This document shows positions 22,840 to 34,552 of a DNA stretch of 64,000 nucleotides, in pieces (the stretch's first letter is position 1; each line of letters starts with the position of its first letter). The notes beneath the pieces are model-generated. The model was not told the DNA's origin, did no database searches, and was given only the letters and a program-made list of their open reading frames with translations. Position numbers and translations under genes: made by a program. Source of the stretch: Batrachochytrium dendrobatidis JAM81 (taxonomy: Eukaryota; Chytridiomycota; Chytridiomycetes; Rhizophydiales); NCBI RefSeq assembly GCF_000203795.2, contig NW_006281099.1:1739774-1803773 (forward strand), written 5' to 3'.

Positions 22840-25687
22840 TCAAAAGTCGAATTCGTTTCTGAAGGCGACAAGATCTCGTCGATCGCAAATACTTACCAAG
22901 TCGTGACGATTGACTAATTCAATACAGTAAATCAAGAAAACAATATGAATAACCAATTAATACTGAATATAAATCAACATATTGCGGTTTCCTCAACTTA
23001 CGATAAGTGTCTGCAAGCATACGAAGTGTAGTCCATAATGTATTGGACTGAGGACCAAGAGAAGCCTTTAGCTGTGAATCGCTCACACTATTTCCATCAG
23101 TGTCAAAAGCGTATTTCTTGACATGATCCATGTTCACATGCTGAACAGAAAGCGCTCCAAGCAGATGCTCAGCAGATTCACGGTATTGCCCAATCTGTAG
23201 ACACGCAATAGCCATGTTATATCGCGACCGAATATACGATGGGTTGATGTTCAATGCTGCAAAGTATGCCTCCATAGCTAATTTAGGCTGATGCGAGTTG
23301 GCCAAAGATGCTCTATTTGATTATTTTATCAGTCAAGAGTCAAAACAAGTACAGTTGATATCCAATAAAAATATTTTAAACCCACCCTAGCTTATTCCAT
23401 AGCATATAGTCTTTTGGACGTTTGACCAAGGCAGCACGGAAACAATCCACAGCCTTATCATACTCTGCAGAGATATTAAAAAGCACACCAAGTCCAATTT
23501 GTACATCTTCGTCCAAATCTGCACCTGGAACTGTGCTTGCAGCGGCCAAGAATTTTTCCGTGACAGCTGTATGACGATCCGAGGCAGCCATAGCTCTATC
23601 CGAACCACCTTCGCTGTTGGACCAGGGCACTCCAGCAAATTGCTCATATAGTGGATTCAATGATATCCACGTGTTCAAAGCATTGTAGGCCTCGGTAGCA
23701 TATCCTTCGTTTGTGTAGGATACGGATAGTGCCAAATGTGCTGCCAAATTAGATGGGTCTAATCGTGTGCAATTCAAAAGTGCACAGATGGCCATGTCGT
23801 CGTTTTCATTCTCTTGTTGGCGCTGTCCAAGATGCATCCATGTATTGGCATGTGTTGGATCGCGCTGAACAGCGGCCTCTAGAGCCATGATTGACTCGGC
23901 AAGGTTCTGGTGTTGGTCTGGTGATTGTAGAAACAAAAGCGAAAAGCTTGGCTGAAGATATGGATTGTTTGGAGTAAAACGATATGTTTCAAATAGAGAT
24001 GTGGGTGTGAGCAGCGTATCAGCAAGTATTGTCGAGTCATGTGTTGAATCCGGCTGTTGTTGCGACCAAGCAGAATTAAGATGCTGATCCCACATTATGT
24101 CTTGATTATCGCCATCTTGAATATGATGCTGCAAATGCTGATTAAACTGGCCTGCCCAATCTATGTTGTCCATCAATTCAGTAGATTCATCTGCCATACT
24201 GATGTGCTGACGAGTTTGATTCGTATCTGTAGCAAATTCATCTGCCCAATTATTTGATTTATCCTGGATATCATTCGCTAAATTCGAGTTAGTAAAGAGC
24301 TCGTTTTTTAATTTTGCCGCACCTTGGAAATTCGGGACACCCAAATAAAACTCTTCCTCCCATGCAGCACTTTGGGGGGTTGTACTTTTCTCGCCATGTA
24401 AAAGTAAGAAATCGTCTGCCCACTCCTTTGGACCTTTTGTGCAAATAGGCTCCACGACATCAACCACCTTGCTTCCCTCAATGGCAATCTCCTGCTGATG
24501 TAGCTTTTGAATGAAATTGACAAATTTAGATTGCTTAAATTTGGGATTGGTTGATTTGCTGACAATATCGAGAAGCAGTCCAGCCGTTTTTGCAACTGCT
24601 TCTGAACTTGTCTCAGTTTCTACTACAATTTCAGAGCCTTGATCATCATTTTGTTGACTAGCAAATTCTTGTTCCCACGCAGAGTTGGTATTAGATGGGT
24701 TCGTGAATTCTTGTTCCCATGCTAGTGATTCTAGTTACATATCAATTAAATTATTTAAAGTCAAAGGCATATTTGAAATTCAATGTAATATCCATAGACT
24801 CACCCTTAGCCCGTTCAAATGCCTCCTCAAACTGCTGACCAATTTGGGGATCTGCCCATACTTGATCAAGGTCGTGATGTTGCACTTCATGTCTTGCGGG
24901 CTGATAATGATGAAACTCGGTACCCCAAGATGAACCTGCGACATTAGCTATTCAAATAGTCGATTTTTCAGAACCATACACCGTTTCAATATTATATTTT
25001 GGAATTAGTATCCAAAAGCAATGTTTCATCAAATTGAAGTAAAGCATACCTTTGGCAAACAGCTCTCCAAATTCTTTAAACTGCTGACTATGCAATGCAC
25101 CATGTATATGGGGATTTGACTGAAACTCAGTTGCCCACTCTGTATCAGGAATGATGCTAGGGTGAATTTGTGTCTTGGAATTTTCTGGATATATTGATTG
25201 AAGCTCCTGTTGCACTGATATGAAATTATAAGCTCCATTACTTGAACTAGCTATTGGTTGAGCATTTAATGTATTATTATACAAAAATTGCTAATTATAC
25301 AATTATACAGATAGTTAGAAGTTTAGTCTTTACAGTAGCATTGCTTAAAATGTTAAAATGCTTTATACTTTGTTCATAGATTGCAGACTAGTTCCATCTC
25401 TTTGACGTATATGAGCCAACGAATTAGATCCAACATGGCCACCAAATCCGGTGTTTAAACGGTCCTATTAAAAGGTTACAGATATATTCGTTAATGATGA
25501 TCTAACAATTCAATGGTTGTTTTATATGCAGTCGTATATTTAGCAGAGTCAAGCATATCCCTGGTAAGTATGAGGCCAGCATGTATACAGCAATAAAAAT
25601 TACCTGATGCAAAGACAAGTCCGTATCAATACGCTTTGATAGTTTTGATAGAGCATTCCCACCAGGCCCACACTCTGCAGAATCCAT
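22840..25687 (-). CDS. PEX5: PEX5, peroxisomal PTS1 import receptor
   Basis: Seven exons: 25604-25687, 25369-25464, 25050-25290, 24804-24947, 23386-24730, 23002-23312 and 22840-22913, total 764 aa. The N-terminus MDSAECGPGGNALSKL carries the conserved Cys (residue 6), the monoubiquitination site used for receptor recycling. The disordered half has eight WxxxF motifs (WATEF, WGTEF, WEQEF twice, WADDF, WEEEF, WADEF, WAGQF) that bind PEX13 and PEX14. The C-terminal half is TPR repeats that bind the SKL-type signal, with RDLVAFRNEFDF at the end. The final exon is short and was found by phase and by this conserved tail. The receptor cycles between cytosol and peroxisome membrane. Confidence 0.96.
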
Positions 25688-25851
25688 TGTGCAATTGATT
25701 CTGTTTGCTTAGCAATTGGTCAAGTTGACAATCTGATATTTGGCTAAACCAACAATCTGATATTTAGGCAAACCAACAATCTAATATTCGAGTCAAACCT
25801 GACAGCTAATTTGGAGCTGCTAAAATTCAATTGCTGATACTCCATTAACAG

Positions 25852-26669
25852 ATGCCCCAACATACTGAAGCAGAGGACCGCCAAGTATCAGAGTCTGCTT
25901 GGGACTACTTTTATATGGAAGTTGTATCTGTTGAACAAAGATTGTACAAAGTAGACTCTGATGCTGATGCTGCATATTCCAAACTTGAATTGCTGGGGTT
26001 TCGTGTAGGCCATGGCATAGCTGAGAGGTAGCACAATATTACCATTTTACTGTGTGTGCAGCTAGTGCTTTAAACGCATATTATATCTAATTGGTATTTT
26101 TATGTTGTAGATCAACAAAGGACAGACCTCGATTTGTAGATACTCTTGATATTATCAAGTTTATCTGCAAGGAGATGTGGATCTCTGTGTTTAAAAAGCA
26201 AGTAGATAATCTAAAAACAAATCACAGAGTATGTTTCATGGATATTTCTGATGAATTTACAATGCATGTAGAAGTTGCTCATCTATGTATGTTTTATAGG
26301 GGGTATTTGTGTTGGTCGATAATAATTTTAAATGGCTATCCCGCATGGCATCAGATACATTGACTGGAGAGGCTTCAAAAACCATGATCGCAGAGGTAGT
26401 CAGTTTTTATATTTTAAATATGCAGTTGTGATTTACTTTTGAATCTAACTTGCTCGAGTAGCATCTTGCGTTACCATGTGGTATTATTCGCGGAACTTTA
26501 GCAGGTCTTGGTGTTTCAGCAGTAGTAGTTGCCGAAACTACTAATTTGCCTCAATGTAATGTTGTCGAATGGTGCTGTTATTATTTTTAGGTTGAGGTTG
26601 TTCTTGTCTCATCAACTGTAGCATTTATTTCATGTAGGCACATTTCAGATCAAACTGGGAAAGAAGTGA
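25852..26669 (+). CDS. TRS33: TRAPP complex subunit Trs33 / TRAPPC6
   Basis: Five exons: 25852-26027, 26111-26228, 26300-26395, 26462-26555 and 26638-26669, giving 171 aa. Family signatures are LGFRVGHGIAER, DRPRFVDTLDIIKFICKEMW, TNHRGVFVLVDNNFKWLSRM, PCGIIRGTLAGLG and the closing CTFQIKL strand. Trs33 is a small longin-like (Bet3-fold) core subunit of the TRAPP GEF for Rab1/Ypt1 and Rab11-type GTPases, acting in ER-Golgi and Golgi traffic. The gene diverges from PEX5 with about 165 bp between starts, so the two probably share a bidirectional promoter. All junctions keep phase and the length fits the family. Confidence 0.95.
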
Positions 26670-27748
26670 GAAGAGCACTGATACAACTGGAATGCTTGTC
26701 AATGAATATTGATTTACCACATTCAAGCTTATTTTGGAAATGTTTCATTGGAAAGCATACGCTCGAGCACTAAATCCTAATTTACAAAGAATTGGTGGTT
26801 ACAAGTGCTTGATTCAAGCTGACATAATTATTTCTGTAAATGGGTTTAGTGTGACCATACAATAATCTCTAGGTAGCTTGGTTTTGTATGGTTGTATGAA
26901 ATACTATGATGTACATCAATTTGGATTTGTCTAGTTCAAGATGAAAACACCATTGTTGAATGTCAATATTTGATAATGAGTAGGAATGATAAACATCAAA
27001 CAATTATAAAGCTCATATTTTACAACCATCCGAGTTGTACAAACGTAGATCTTGAAAGTATGCGAAAAATCAAATTGGAAAACAGTGATATTGCAATAGC
27101 CAAATGCAAGACTAGAGAAATAAGTATTCTGAAATTTTACGTTTGATCTGAAGTATTGTTCTGTTTCCCAGCCTCAGATTTACAAGTTGGGCTGATTCCT
27201 AAAATCATTATTTTCTTTTGAAAGGCTGGCCAGTTTAGTAAATCAACTCACAAGCTTAAATAAGAACATCCAATACAATTCACACCCAATATTAATCAAT
27301 ACCGACTCGCAATGAATTCAGTTACTTTAGTTATTACAATATTTTAATCCAAAAACAAGTTTCGAGTTTAATCGTGTTGAATATCAGTTTCCAATAATTT
27401 AATCAAAACTCTAGTGTATAACTTGCTATGCTCAATTGCCAGTTTTTAATCCCATCTAAGATTCTATCGAGTTGCTAGAGTTCAAGTGATCAATTATATC
27501 ATCAATTAGTCGAGATATTAATACATCAAGCAGCTTTTTTACTTGATGGCAGACTAATGCCATTGCATTCAAATATTTATATAACCAGTTTAAATGTCAA
27601 TATATTTGGTAAAGTCCAGATGTATTATGAATTCAAACACCAATTGAATACATAACAAATCTACTCTGCTGATCCTCGTTCAGCATTATGAAGCACAAGA
27701 TCTACAATTTGCCGAGTCGAATCTTTCCTTCAACTCGATACATCTGAC
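26670..27748. other. about 1.1 kb AT-rich intergenic DNA
   Basis: This stretch follows TRS33 and precedes the mitochondrial gene. Both strands are full of stops. I see no terminal repeats of the MITE family, no tRNA-like fold and no conserved coding exon. The last 100 bp should be the promoter of the next gene. Confidence 0.5.
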
Positions 27749-29907
27749 ATGCTCAGAGTGCAAAGCGCATGCAGACTACAGCGACTGTTTGCCTACAATC
27801 GTGTCCATCTATCCACTAGGACTAGTTTAATTCATGGCTATTCTACCTTTATTGCATCGGCTGCCAAAGCCGTACCTGCCAATGCCACTTTTGACAGTTA
27901 CAAACCATCCAAGTCCTGCATGTATTGGATGAATGCAAGTAAAGCATTCAGCACCAATACTCCTATTGATGAAACTTCTGCTACAAAAGCATCATCCATA
28001 CCATTATCTGCATCTACTGTTCTGCAAGATGTCGCCAAGATTCAGGCCAAGTTGGGCGAGTCCCACTCGCAATGGATACAGAGAGTTGCCGCAGGCTCCA
28101 CTTTACATGAAGAACCCTTTAGGTTGACTGGTATGTCAGTATGAGTTCATTCTAGCTATATATTGAACCGATCAGCAGTTTCAGATTGGATCATTCATAT
28201 TGCTGTTGATCTGCCTATTTGATTAACACGATACATCAGTTATTGGAGATGCAGGTAGTGGACAAAATGCTGTAATGGCTGCTCTTCTCTCTCAACCAAC
28301 ATTGGATTTGTTTGATAAATCCAAGATCTTGAAAGCAAGGTTAGTATCTTTATCCCTTGTGATGGTTGCATACCTAATCCCAACTCCATTCACTTGTGGC
28401 GTTTAATCTAACCCTATATTGCAGCTATGGAGTATCCACAGAAACCCCATCGATATCTTTACCAACTACTGTAAACATTCGATCACAGTCGTCATGGCTG
28501 AATGAAACTGGTGTTGAGGTGTCGTTGATATCCGGCCTCGAGGTTACAAGATTACAATCCGATGCTGTTCAAGACACTTTACTAAAAAGTGATGCTATTC
28601 TTCTTGTTACCCATTCGAGTCGTGAATTAACCGGAGTCATTGACGAGATGGTTGTTAAGAATTTTTTGGCAAAAGGAAAATCGAATGTATTTGTTGTTGC
28701 AATTACTGAAACTGATTCGAGTCATTTGAAGAGTGCTGCTGCTAATTTGGAAGCCAAACTAGCAGCTGATATGCTTCAATCTGATTTGAAATCTTTGCCT
28801 ATTCACAATCTGACAATGTCCGATGGAAAGCTTGTTGATTTCTCTGATAGTACAATCAAATCCACTATTTTTAAACTTGTCAAGAGCATTGATAAAGCCA
28901 AAAACAATACATCTTTGTTTTTGGCCTGGTCTGCTCTTCAACATCTTTCCAATCATCATACAGTGTCTATGTTGCATTTGCAGGATGCCCACGAAGAGAT
29001 TGCTGCGGCTGCAAAGCATATTGTTAAACACGAGCAGCGCCTTGTCCGCGAGTTTCGCCAATCTGATCTTGGTGTTGTCCAATCCAGCATTATCTCATTA
29101 ACCGATGCCTTCAAACTCTACTTTTCAAAAATGCCATTTTGGAAGCTGTTTTGGCGTAGTGATTTTATATCTGAGGATCTTTTTTCTCGCATGAGAGAGC
29201 ATTCGTTTATTCGCGCAGAATTCCAAATGACGTATGCTACTGGTAAAGCTAACGAGGCTCTTTATCAACTTAACCATAATCTGGTGGATAGGTTACAACC
29301 TATGACTCTTTCCACGCATGTGCTGGCAAAGCATCCCATCACTGCGGCATTACAGGAAAATATCTTGCAATTGCTGAGTATTGTTAAGCGCTATATTCCA
29401 TTATCCAATGATGTCGCTGGGATCGATAGCAGCAGTGTTGAAATCGACAAGTTTTTGCTTCGGAATGAAGTTGCAGCATTTGATGAAAGCTCTCATTGTG
29501 ATCTAGTTCAAAAACAAGCACAAAAGATTGTTCAGCGACAGTTTAGTGTTCAATTTCTTGTTGCCGTGAGTGCGCTGCTTGCAACCCATTTAGGCGTGCC
29601 ATTAGCTGTGTGTATTCCCAGCTGGGTGTTGGTTTCTGGTCTCGGATTTGGATGGATGAATCTAAAATGGTTGGCTACTCAGCGTCGCTTTTTGCGAGAT
29701 ATCAGCGAATCGCAAAAAACACTCAAGAGTCGACTCTCTACTGTCTATGATAACGAGTTTACAAGAGTTATTGCTGCTCCTTTGGCTGTATCTGTCAAGA
29801 TGATTGAAGAGGCTATTCATCAGCGAACTTTAGAAGCAACTGCAGCTAGAAAATACCTGGACGAACTTTTGCTTCAATGCAAGGACTCGAACAATGTTCA
29901 GAAATAG
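27749..29907 (+). CDS. mitochondrial dynamin-like pseudo-GTPase, Mmc1-like
   Basis: Three exons, 27749-28130, 28240-28339 and 28425-29907, give 654 aa. The N-terminus is rich in Arg, Ser and hydroxylated residues with few acids, typical of a mitochondrial presequence. A G-domain-like start, VIGDAGSGQNAV, sits where dynamins have GxxxxGKS/T; the P-loop Lys and Ser are Gln and Asn, so nucleotide hydrolysis is unlikely. A long helical region follows, then a two-helix hydrophobic hairpin (SVQFLVAVSALLATHLGVPL and CIPSWVLVSGLGFGW) near residues 530-570, and a helical tail. The architecture fits the fungal dynamin-related inner-membrane protein Mmc1, linked to cristae and MICOS. The family assignment is from memory and moderate; the mitochondrial, membrane and degenerate P-loop observations are direct. 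Confidence 0.65.
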
Positions 29908-30162
29908 TTTTTGTTCACTCGAGTAATGGTTCTTTGTTATATCTACTTATTCATTGATTGATGTTTTCAACTCACCATTTACCACCTTGACAAGCTCTGA
30001 AATAAATAAAAACAAATGCCACAATCACTATAATTAGGATCCAGTTTTATTTAATCTGTTTAGAAATATTACAAGCAAATTACTTTAAAGATACTAGTTA
30101 GATTTGACTGGGCAGTTTTATGGATAAAATACCTTGCCAATATCACCTTTTTATAGCTTAAT

Positions 30163-32132
30163 TTAGCTGGCAGTTGCATTCGATTGAGATCGTAGCTGGC
30201 AGATGTATTGTTCAAATTCACGCAGCTGGTCAATTCCATAGACATTGCGTGGGGTGGGATACATCAAACCTTTGGCTCCCAGCTCATCACCATAGTTGAT
30301 GGAATCAGCAAGCTTACTGGTTCGCACATGTCCACATGGATCACGAACAGTCGGAATTCCAAATGTATGGCAAACATCAAACTGCTGCTTGCCACTGTTT
30401 TCTAGTTTTCTTCCACCAGGCACATCTTCAGTGATCTTGAGCACTATAGATTGATCTTCATTTGGCATGATCTTGGGGATAATATGTCGTGGTTGGGCAA
30501 GATTGTCATGCCGATTTGTAGGTAATCCAGCCGGTGGAAGTCTAGTTTTGTTCTTCATTCCTGCAGACTCAACAGTATGCTCTGAATTTCCAAGTAACTC
30601 TCTCACACTGAATTCATCTACTGGAAAAGTTATACCAAAAGTATAGTCTTTTGGTAAATGCTCCATTGTGCTCTTGATGGGATCGTGAACACACCCAATT
30701 TGTGGTTGATGACGCTCACGAAATTCGGCTAAACGAGAGCTGACAAGTTTACTTTTAATTTCTTGCAATCGAACATCTTCCCAATACATGGCGTCTTGTA
30801 CTCGACTCCCGTCATTGTCGAACCGTTGTTTGGCACCCTTTATGTCATGGTTAGGGGTAGTCCATTCTAGCCCATAGTGCATCCGACGCTCACCTGGTGC
30901 ATACGAACCGTGACTTATAAGGTATTGACGATGATGATTGCGACGTTTTTCTTGTGCTTCTAGAGAGTCATCAAGATCTGAATCAAGAGGTGGTGGATAC
31001 ATAATTTCTGCCACCGTTACTTCCTTTTTAGACACCTTTCCAAATTTAAACGATGCATCGTCGGTGAAATCGGGAAGTGGTGTTATCAGAGGAGCAGATT
31101 TTCCTAAAGTAATATTGATCAAATAACCAATGAGCATTTAACTATAAACCTGTACTTTTAAACTATACAATCCATGATGTATAAGCGTGGAAACATTTTA
31201 ATGAGCCATAGTTTTTGGTAATAACGGACCTAATGTTTGATGCTCTTTACGATGATAGTTTGCCTCCATCAATGCATCTTGCTCCTAAATTGTTCAATAC
31301 AGTTCAGTAGGTAAACAATTTATTGGTGGGCTTATCAACTCCTGGATCAAACCAATCAGCATATGGTTGTATATGCTTTAATTCAACTTACAGCGATCAG
31401 AGGATGCTGACATGGCGGAAATAGCACTTCACCAGCCTATAGATATAAGATTAAAAGACAATTAGTCAACAGTATGCATATGATGTTGTAGCAATTCAAA
31501 AGAAGTGCCAACAATTTAAATATAGTTTTGTTGGTAAAACTCATTGCTACGAAACGCGAAACGTACATTATGAGTCCTATCGCATATTACTCCGTGGGTA
31601 AGACTGCGAGCCTTTTCTGAAACTGCAGAAACGTTTGGCGAAACCTGTCCTGGAATGTGCTGCATTGGATCTAGCAACGACCGTTTAGTATACTATTATC
31701 CAATATAAAGCATGACTATGATTAGAATTAACAAATATCAATATTGAATTCAACAATTTTCGATTCTTGGCAAGACTGGTAAATTAGAACTGCATCCAAG
31801 CTTGTCAACTGATGCATACAATGATTACAATCCATCAAAAAACAATATATTTACTGTTGTGTGATTTCCCCAGTCTAGACATAGCTTGCTCGAGTTGGAA
31901 TGATCAACGTGAATAACGCTTCCTGCCTGTATATTTGATGTATTCATATTTCAGGTAGCATCACGTTCAAATAAATCGCATGTATACATGTTAGATTTTA
32001 TAAACGGTATATAGTCAATACAGCCAATTTGACAATGGTTCCCAAGATTTATCTAACAGTGTAGCTTACAGCAGGTATTTCAGGGTGTGGATCAGGCCGA
32101 GGACCAGAATGATGTTTTGAAGCCAAACCCAT
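30163..32132 (-). CDS. EFHB: EFHB/CFAP21-like ciliary doublet protein lacking EF-hands
   Basis: Five exons: 32070-32132, 31567-31659, 31392-31436, 31230-31284 and 30163-31103, giving 398 aa. Motifs match animal EFHB: ANYHRKEHQTLGKS, FKFGKVSKKEVTVAEIMYPP, LISHGSYAPGERRMHYGLEW, DYTFGITFPVDEF, the HTFGIPTVRDP step, and INYGDELGAKGLMYPTP. EFHB is a microtubule inner protein of axonemal doublets and is also linked to calcium entry in animals. Animal EFHB continues into EF-hand repeats; here the protein ends about 25 residues after the last conserved block, with no EF-hand visible. The intron between exons 4 and 5 has a weak donor (TTAG|GTCCGT) but restores conserved sequence across the join. If it were not spliced, exon 4 would end at a stop near 31200. 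Confidence 0.85.
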
Positions 32133-32827
32133 CGCGTAAGTAATATATTTAGGAATGGAAAGTTGAAAAGTTGATTGTTGAGTCAAAACAAAAGGTGGAA
32201 CAAGGCTTGTAGCAGTTGTAGCATATTTGTTTGGCCATTATACAGGGCTACCACAAATTCCACTGATTTGTTGATTCATTTCAATTATTCCATGACCAAG
32301 GCATTCGCTAGATACCATCCATTGATGAAATATAGTAAATGATTAATTATCAATTGCTAGCATGAGGCACTTGGCAACTGCATATGCTGTGCTCATTGCT
32401 CAATATCTAGCAGCGCTAGAGTGCGGCTAATCAATGCAGGCTATACACAAATTACTGCTCAACATATGAAAATCAATTGGCCACAGCCACGAAGCGTAAA
32501 TTCTGGCAAGCCAGCTGAATTAACGGTTTGCAGCCAGCGGCCATAGTCTACAAAATAAGCGAGAATTATAGAAAACTCGGTACACACAGCCACTATTCAA
32601 GCCAAATAGGTTGACTGTCATGCAATCCACGAGTACATTCAGGCAGATCATCACAATCCAAGTAAAAGTTGATTGAATTTGCATAAATCAACGACACAGC
32701 CTCTGGGTATTCAAATTGTCTATAAAAACACACCACATCTCACTCAATCTACATTCATCACAGATCTGCTATTTTATAATCATTTTTTGATATTCATATA
32801 CTTAAATATCTTGATACAGTTTTAAAA
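32133..32827. other. divergent intergenic region between EFHB and the secreted-protein gene
   Basis: About 700 bp with no coding exon recognised. It contains the TATA box listed separately and presumably the EFHB promoter. Confidence 0.45.
32721..32728 (+). promoter_or_regulatory. TATA box of the secreted-protein gene
   Basis: tataaaaa lies 107 bp before the ATG at 32828 and is followed by a pyrimidine- and CA-rich leader. It is a strong TATA-type core promoter, which often marks inducible or stage-specific genes. Confidence 0.6.
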
Positions 32828-33438
32828 ATGTTATTTGCTTACTTTACTCTAGCCGTTTTGATTTCTCCTACTTTTTCCACTGTCCTTTCCTACTCGTGCA
32901 ATGGCAAGTCTTGTTCCAGCCATGATGACTGCAACAACTATCACATTGAACGCAAAAAATACTGCGACTACATTCACGACATTGGTGGCTCCATTCATGG
33001 CAGTTGCATTTCCAAGATTTCTCAGTAAGCCATTTATTACGATTCGATTGTCTTTTAAAATTATACGAGCAACTGTTTTTGTAATAATGTCGAAATATTC
33101 GGTCTTTCATTTTGGTAATTGAAATCACATTTGGATTTCTTGTGTATGCTTTTAGGGATTGTAATGCCTGCATTACGGGAGTTGATCAATCTGGATGGTA
33201 CTGCTGGAGTACCTCTGATTATGACAGAAACTGGTGGTTTGGCCGTCGTCGCTGCCACCGAGGCCGACGCGAAAACGGAGATCAAGACAATGATGGACAT
33301 GGCGACAATGATAATGATGGCGATGATGATGATGATGGACATGGCGACAATGATGGATATGGACATGGTGATAATGATGGATATGGACATGGCGATAATG
33401 ACGGATATGGATATTCTCCCGCTACTCCGGCAGTTTAA
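32828..33438 (+). CDS. small secreted Cys-rich protein with acidic GHGDNDGY repeats
   Basis: Two exons, 32828-33024 and 33156-33438 (CA|GTAAGC ... TTTTAG), give 159 aa. Residues 1-20 are a typical signal peptide (MLFAYFTLAVLISPTFSTVL). A cysteine-rich segment follows, with nine cysteines over about 75 residues (CNGKSC, HDDC, KYC, GSC, DCNAC, WYC, RRRC). After a basic patch (WWFGRRRCHRGRR) the tail is an Asp/Gly/His repeat, GHGDNDGY about three times plus degenerate copies. The architecture, a Cys-rich head with an anionic repeat tail, resembles effector-like or wall-associated chytrid proteins; metal binding by the Asp/His repeat is possible. No family is recognised. Confidence 0.75.
33284..33415 (+). 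repeat. coding tandem repeat, 24-nt unit
   Basis: Units of the form gataatgatggatatggacatggc repeat about three times, preceded by shorter gat/gac-rich degenerate units. They encode the GHGDNDGY tail of the secreted protein. Copy number is likely to vary between strains. Confidence 0.8.
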
Positions 33439-33556
33439 AGCTATCAACTTTTTCAAATCATCAACTAGCATTACTTATCATTTGCAATACATTTAAAACA
33501 TTACTATTCTATTCATCAGAATAAACTTTGGCATCACATTTATTCTACTATTTTTA

Positions 33557-34500
33557 AAGTCGTATTCACGTAAAATGGATCATTTTATGTATTTATCTTG
33601 AATTGACTACTTTGCTCTGCAATAAACACTCGTCAAATATTTGTTTGCTTTTCTACTACTATCTGTCCAACAAACCACCACATTCTTTATTATACTCGAG
33701 TTATTTTTTGCAAAGTCCAATAATCAAAATATGCAGCTATAGTGTGGTTTCAATCCTTGTGGCATTTGTTGACCGGTTGGTATACCATGTCCAATCATAC
33801 AGTTGCTTTGTGCAATGGAATGTTGTTCAAAATAATGTGTGCGTTTGGAAATGTTGCATGTCATTGTTTAGAAAGTCTTGCAGTACCATGACATTCACAG
33901 CCCACTTGATCAGTTTTAGACACACCGATCATCATATGATACATATAATCAAATCATAGTATTGATCGGATGTGTGTAGACCGTGTACTTTGTTGCTGTA
34001 TAGTCATACATTGTACGATCGCCAAGTTTGATACCAGACTCATCGACTGCAATCCAGATATTGAATTTGTTTGGATATTGCCAATAAAAGCCTGGACGTA
34101 TGTCATGCTGTCAACATGTCTGTCACTCACAAGTGTTGGGCTTGTGCACAATACTATTGTCAAGATCATTGACATGACTGGTCGAGACATTTGCACTTGG
34201 TAAAGGTCCACAAACGCGCTCACAACGTCTTGTTGTCCAAGTGCTGATGACTACAGGGTTATCAAGCCATCAATCAATAATTTGATACGTTGGTTTGATG
34301 ACAATATACTGTATAAAGTTTTGACATGAAAGTAGAAATCCATATGTAAAAGGACATGTTTTGAATGCTAAACCAAAAGCTATATAAATAATGATCTGAA
34401 CATAATATTTCCAGGTAAAATTAGCACGAATCAAACATGAGTGGCAGTTTATCATGTATGCTAGCTTATTCAGTGTTCCATTATGCGTGAATACGGCTGT
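33557..34500. mobile_element. long MITE-like element, copy 9 (944 bp)
   Basis: The left end is aaagtcgtattcacgtaaaatgg and the right end is ccattatgcgtgaatacggctgt. It is a near-identical direct repeat of copy 8, with only scattered substitutions. Its right end is 52 bp upstream of the CCDC112-like start codon. Confidence 0.88.
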
Positions 34501-34552
34501 AAAAACACGGTTGATGCAAAAATATTTTCATCAAAATAGTTTATAGTGAGCC

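Noticed and set aside
33061..33471. 136-codon minus-strand frame rich in Ile, Met and Ser
   Set aside because: It is the antisense of the 24-nt coding repeats of the secreted protein and is low complexity only because of the repeat.
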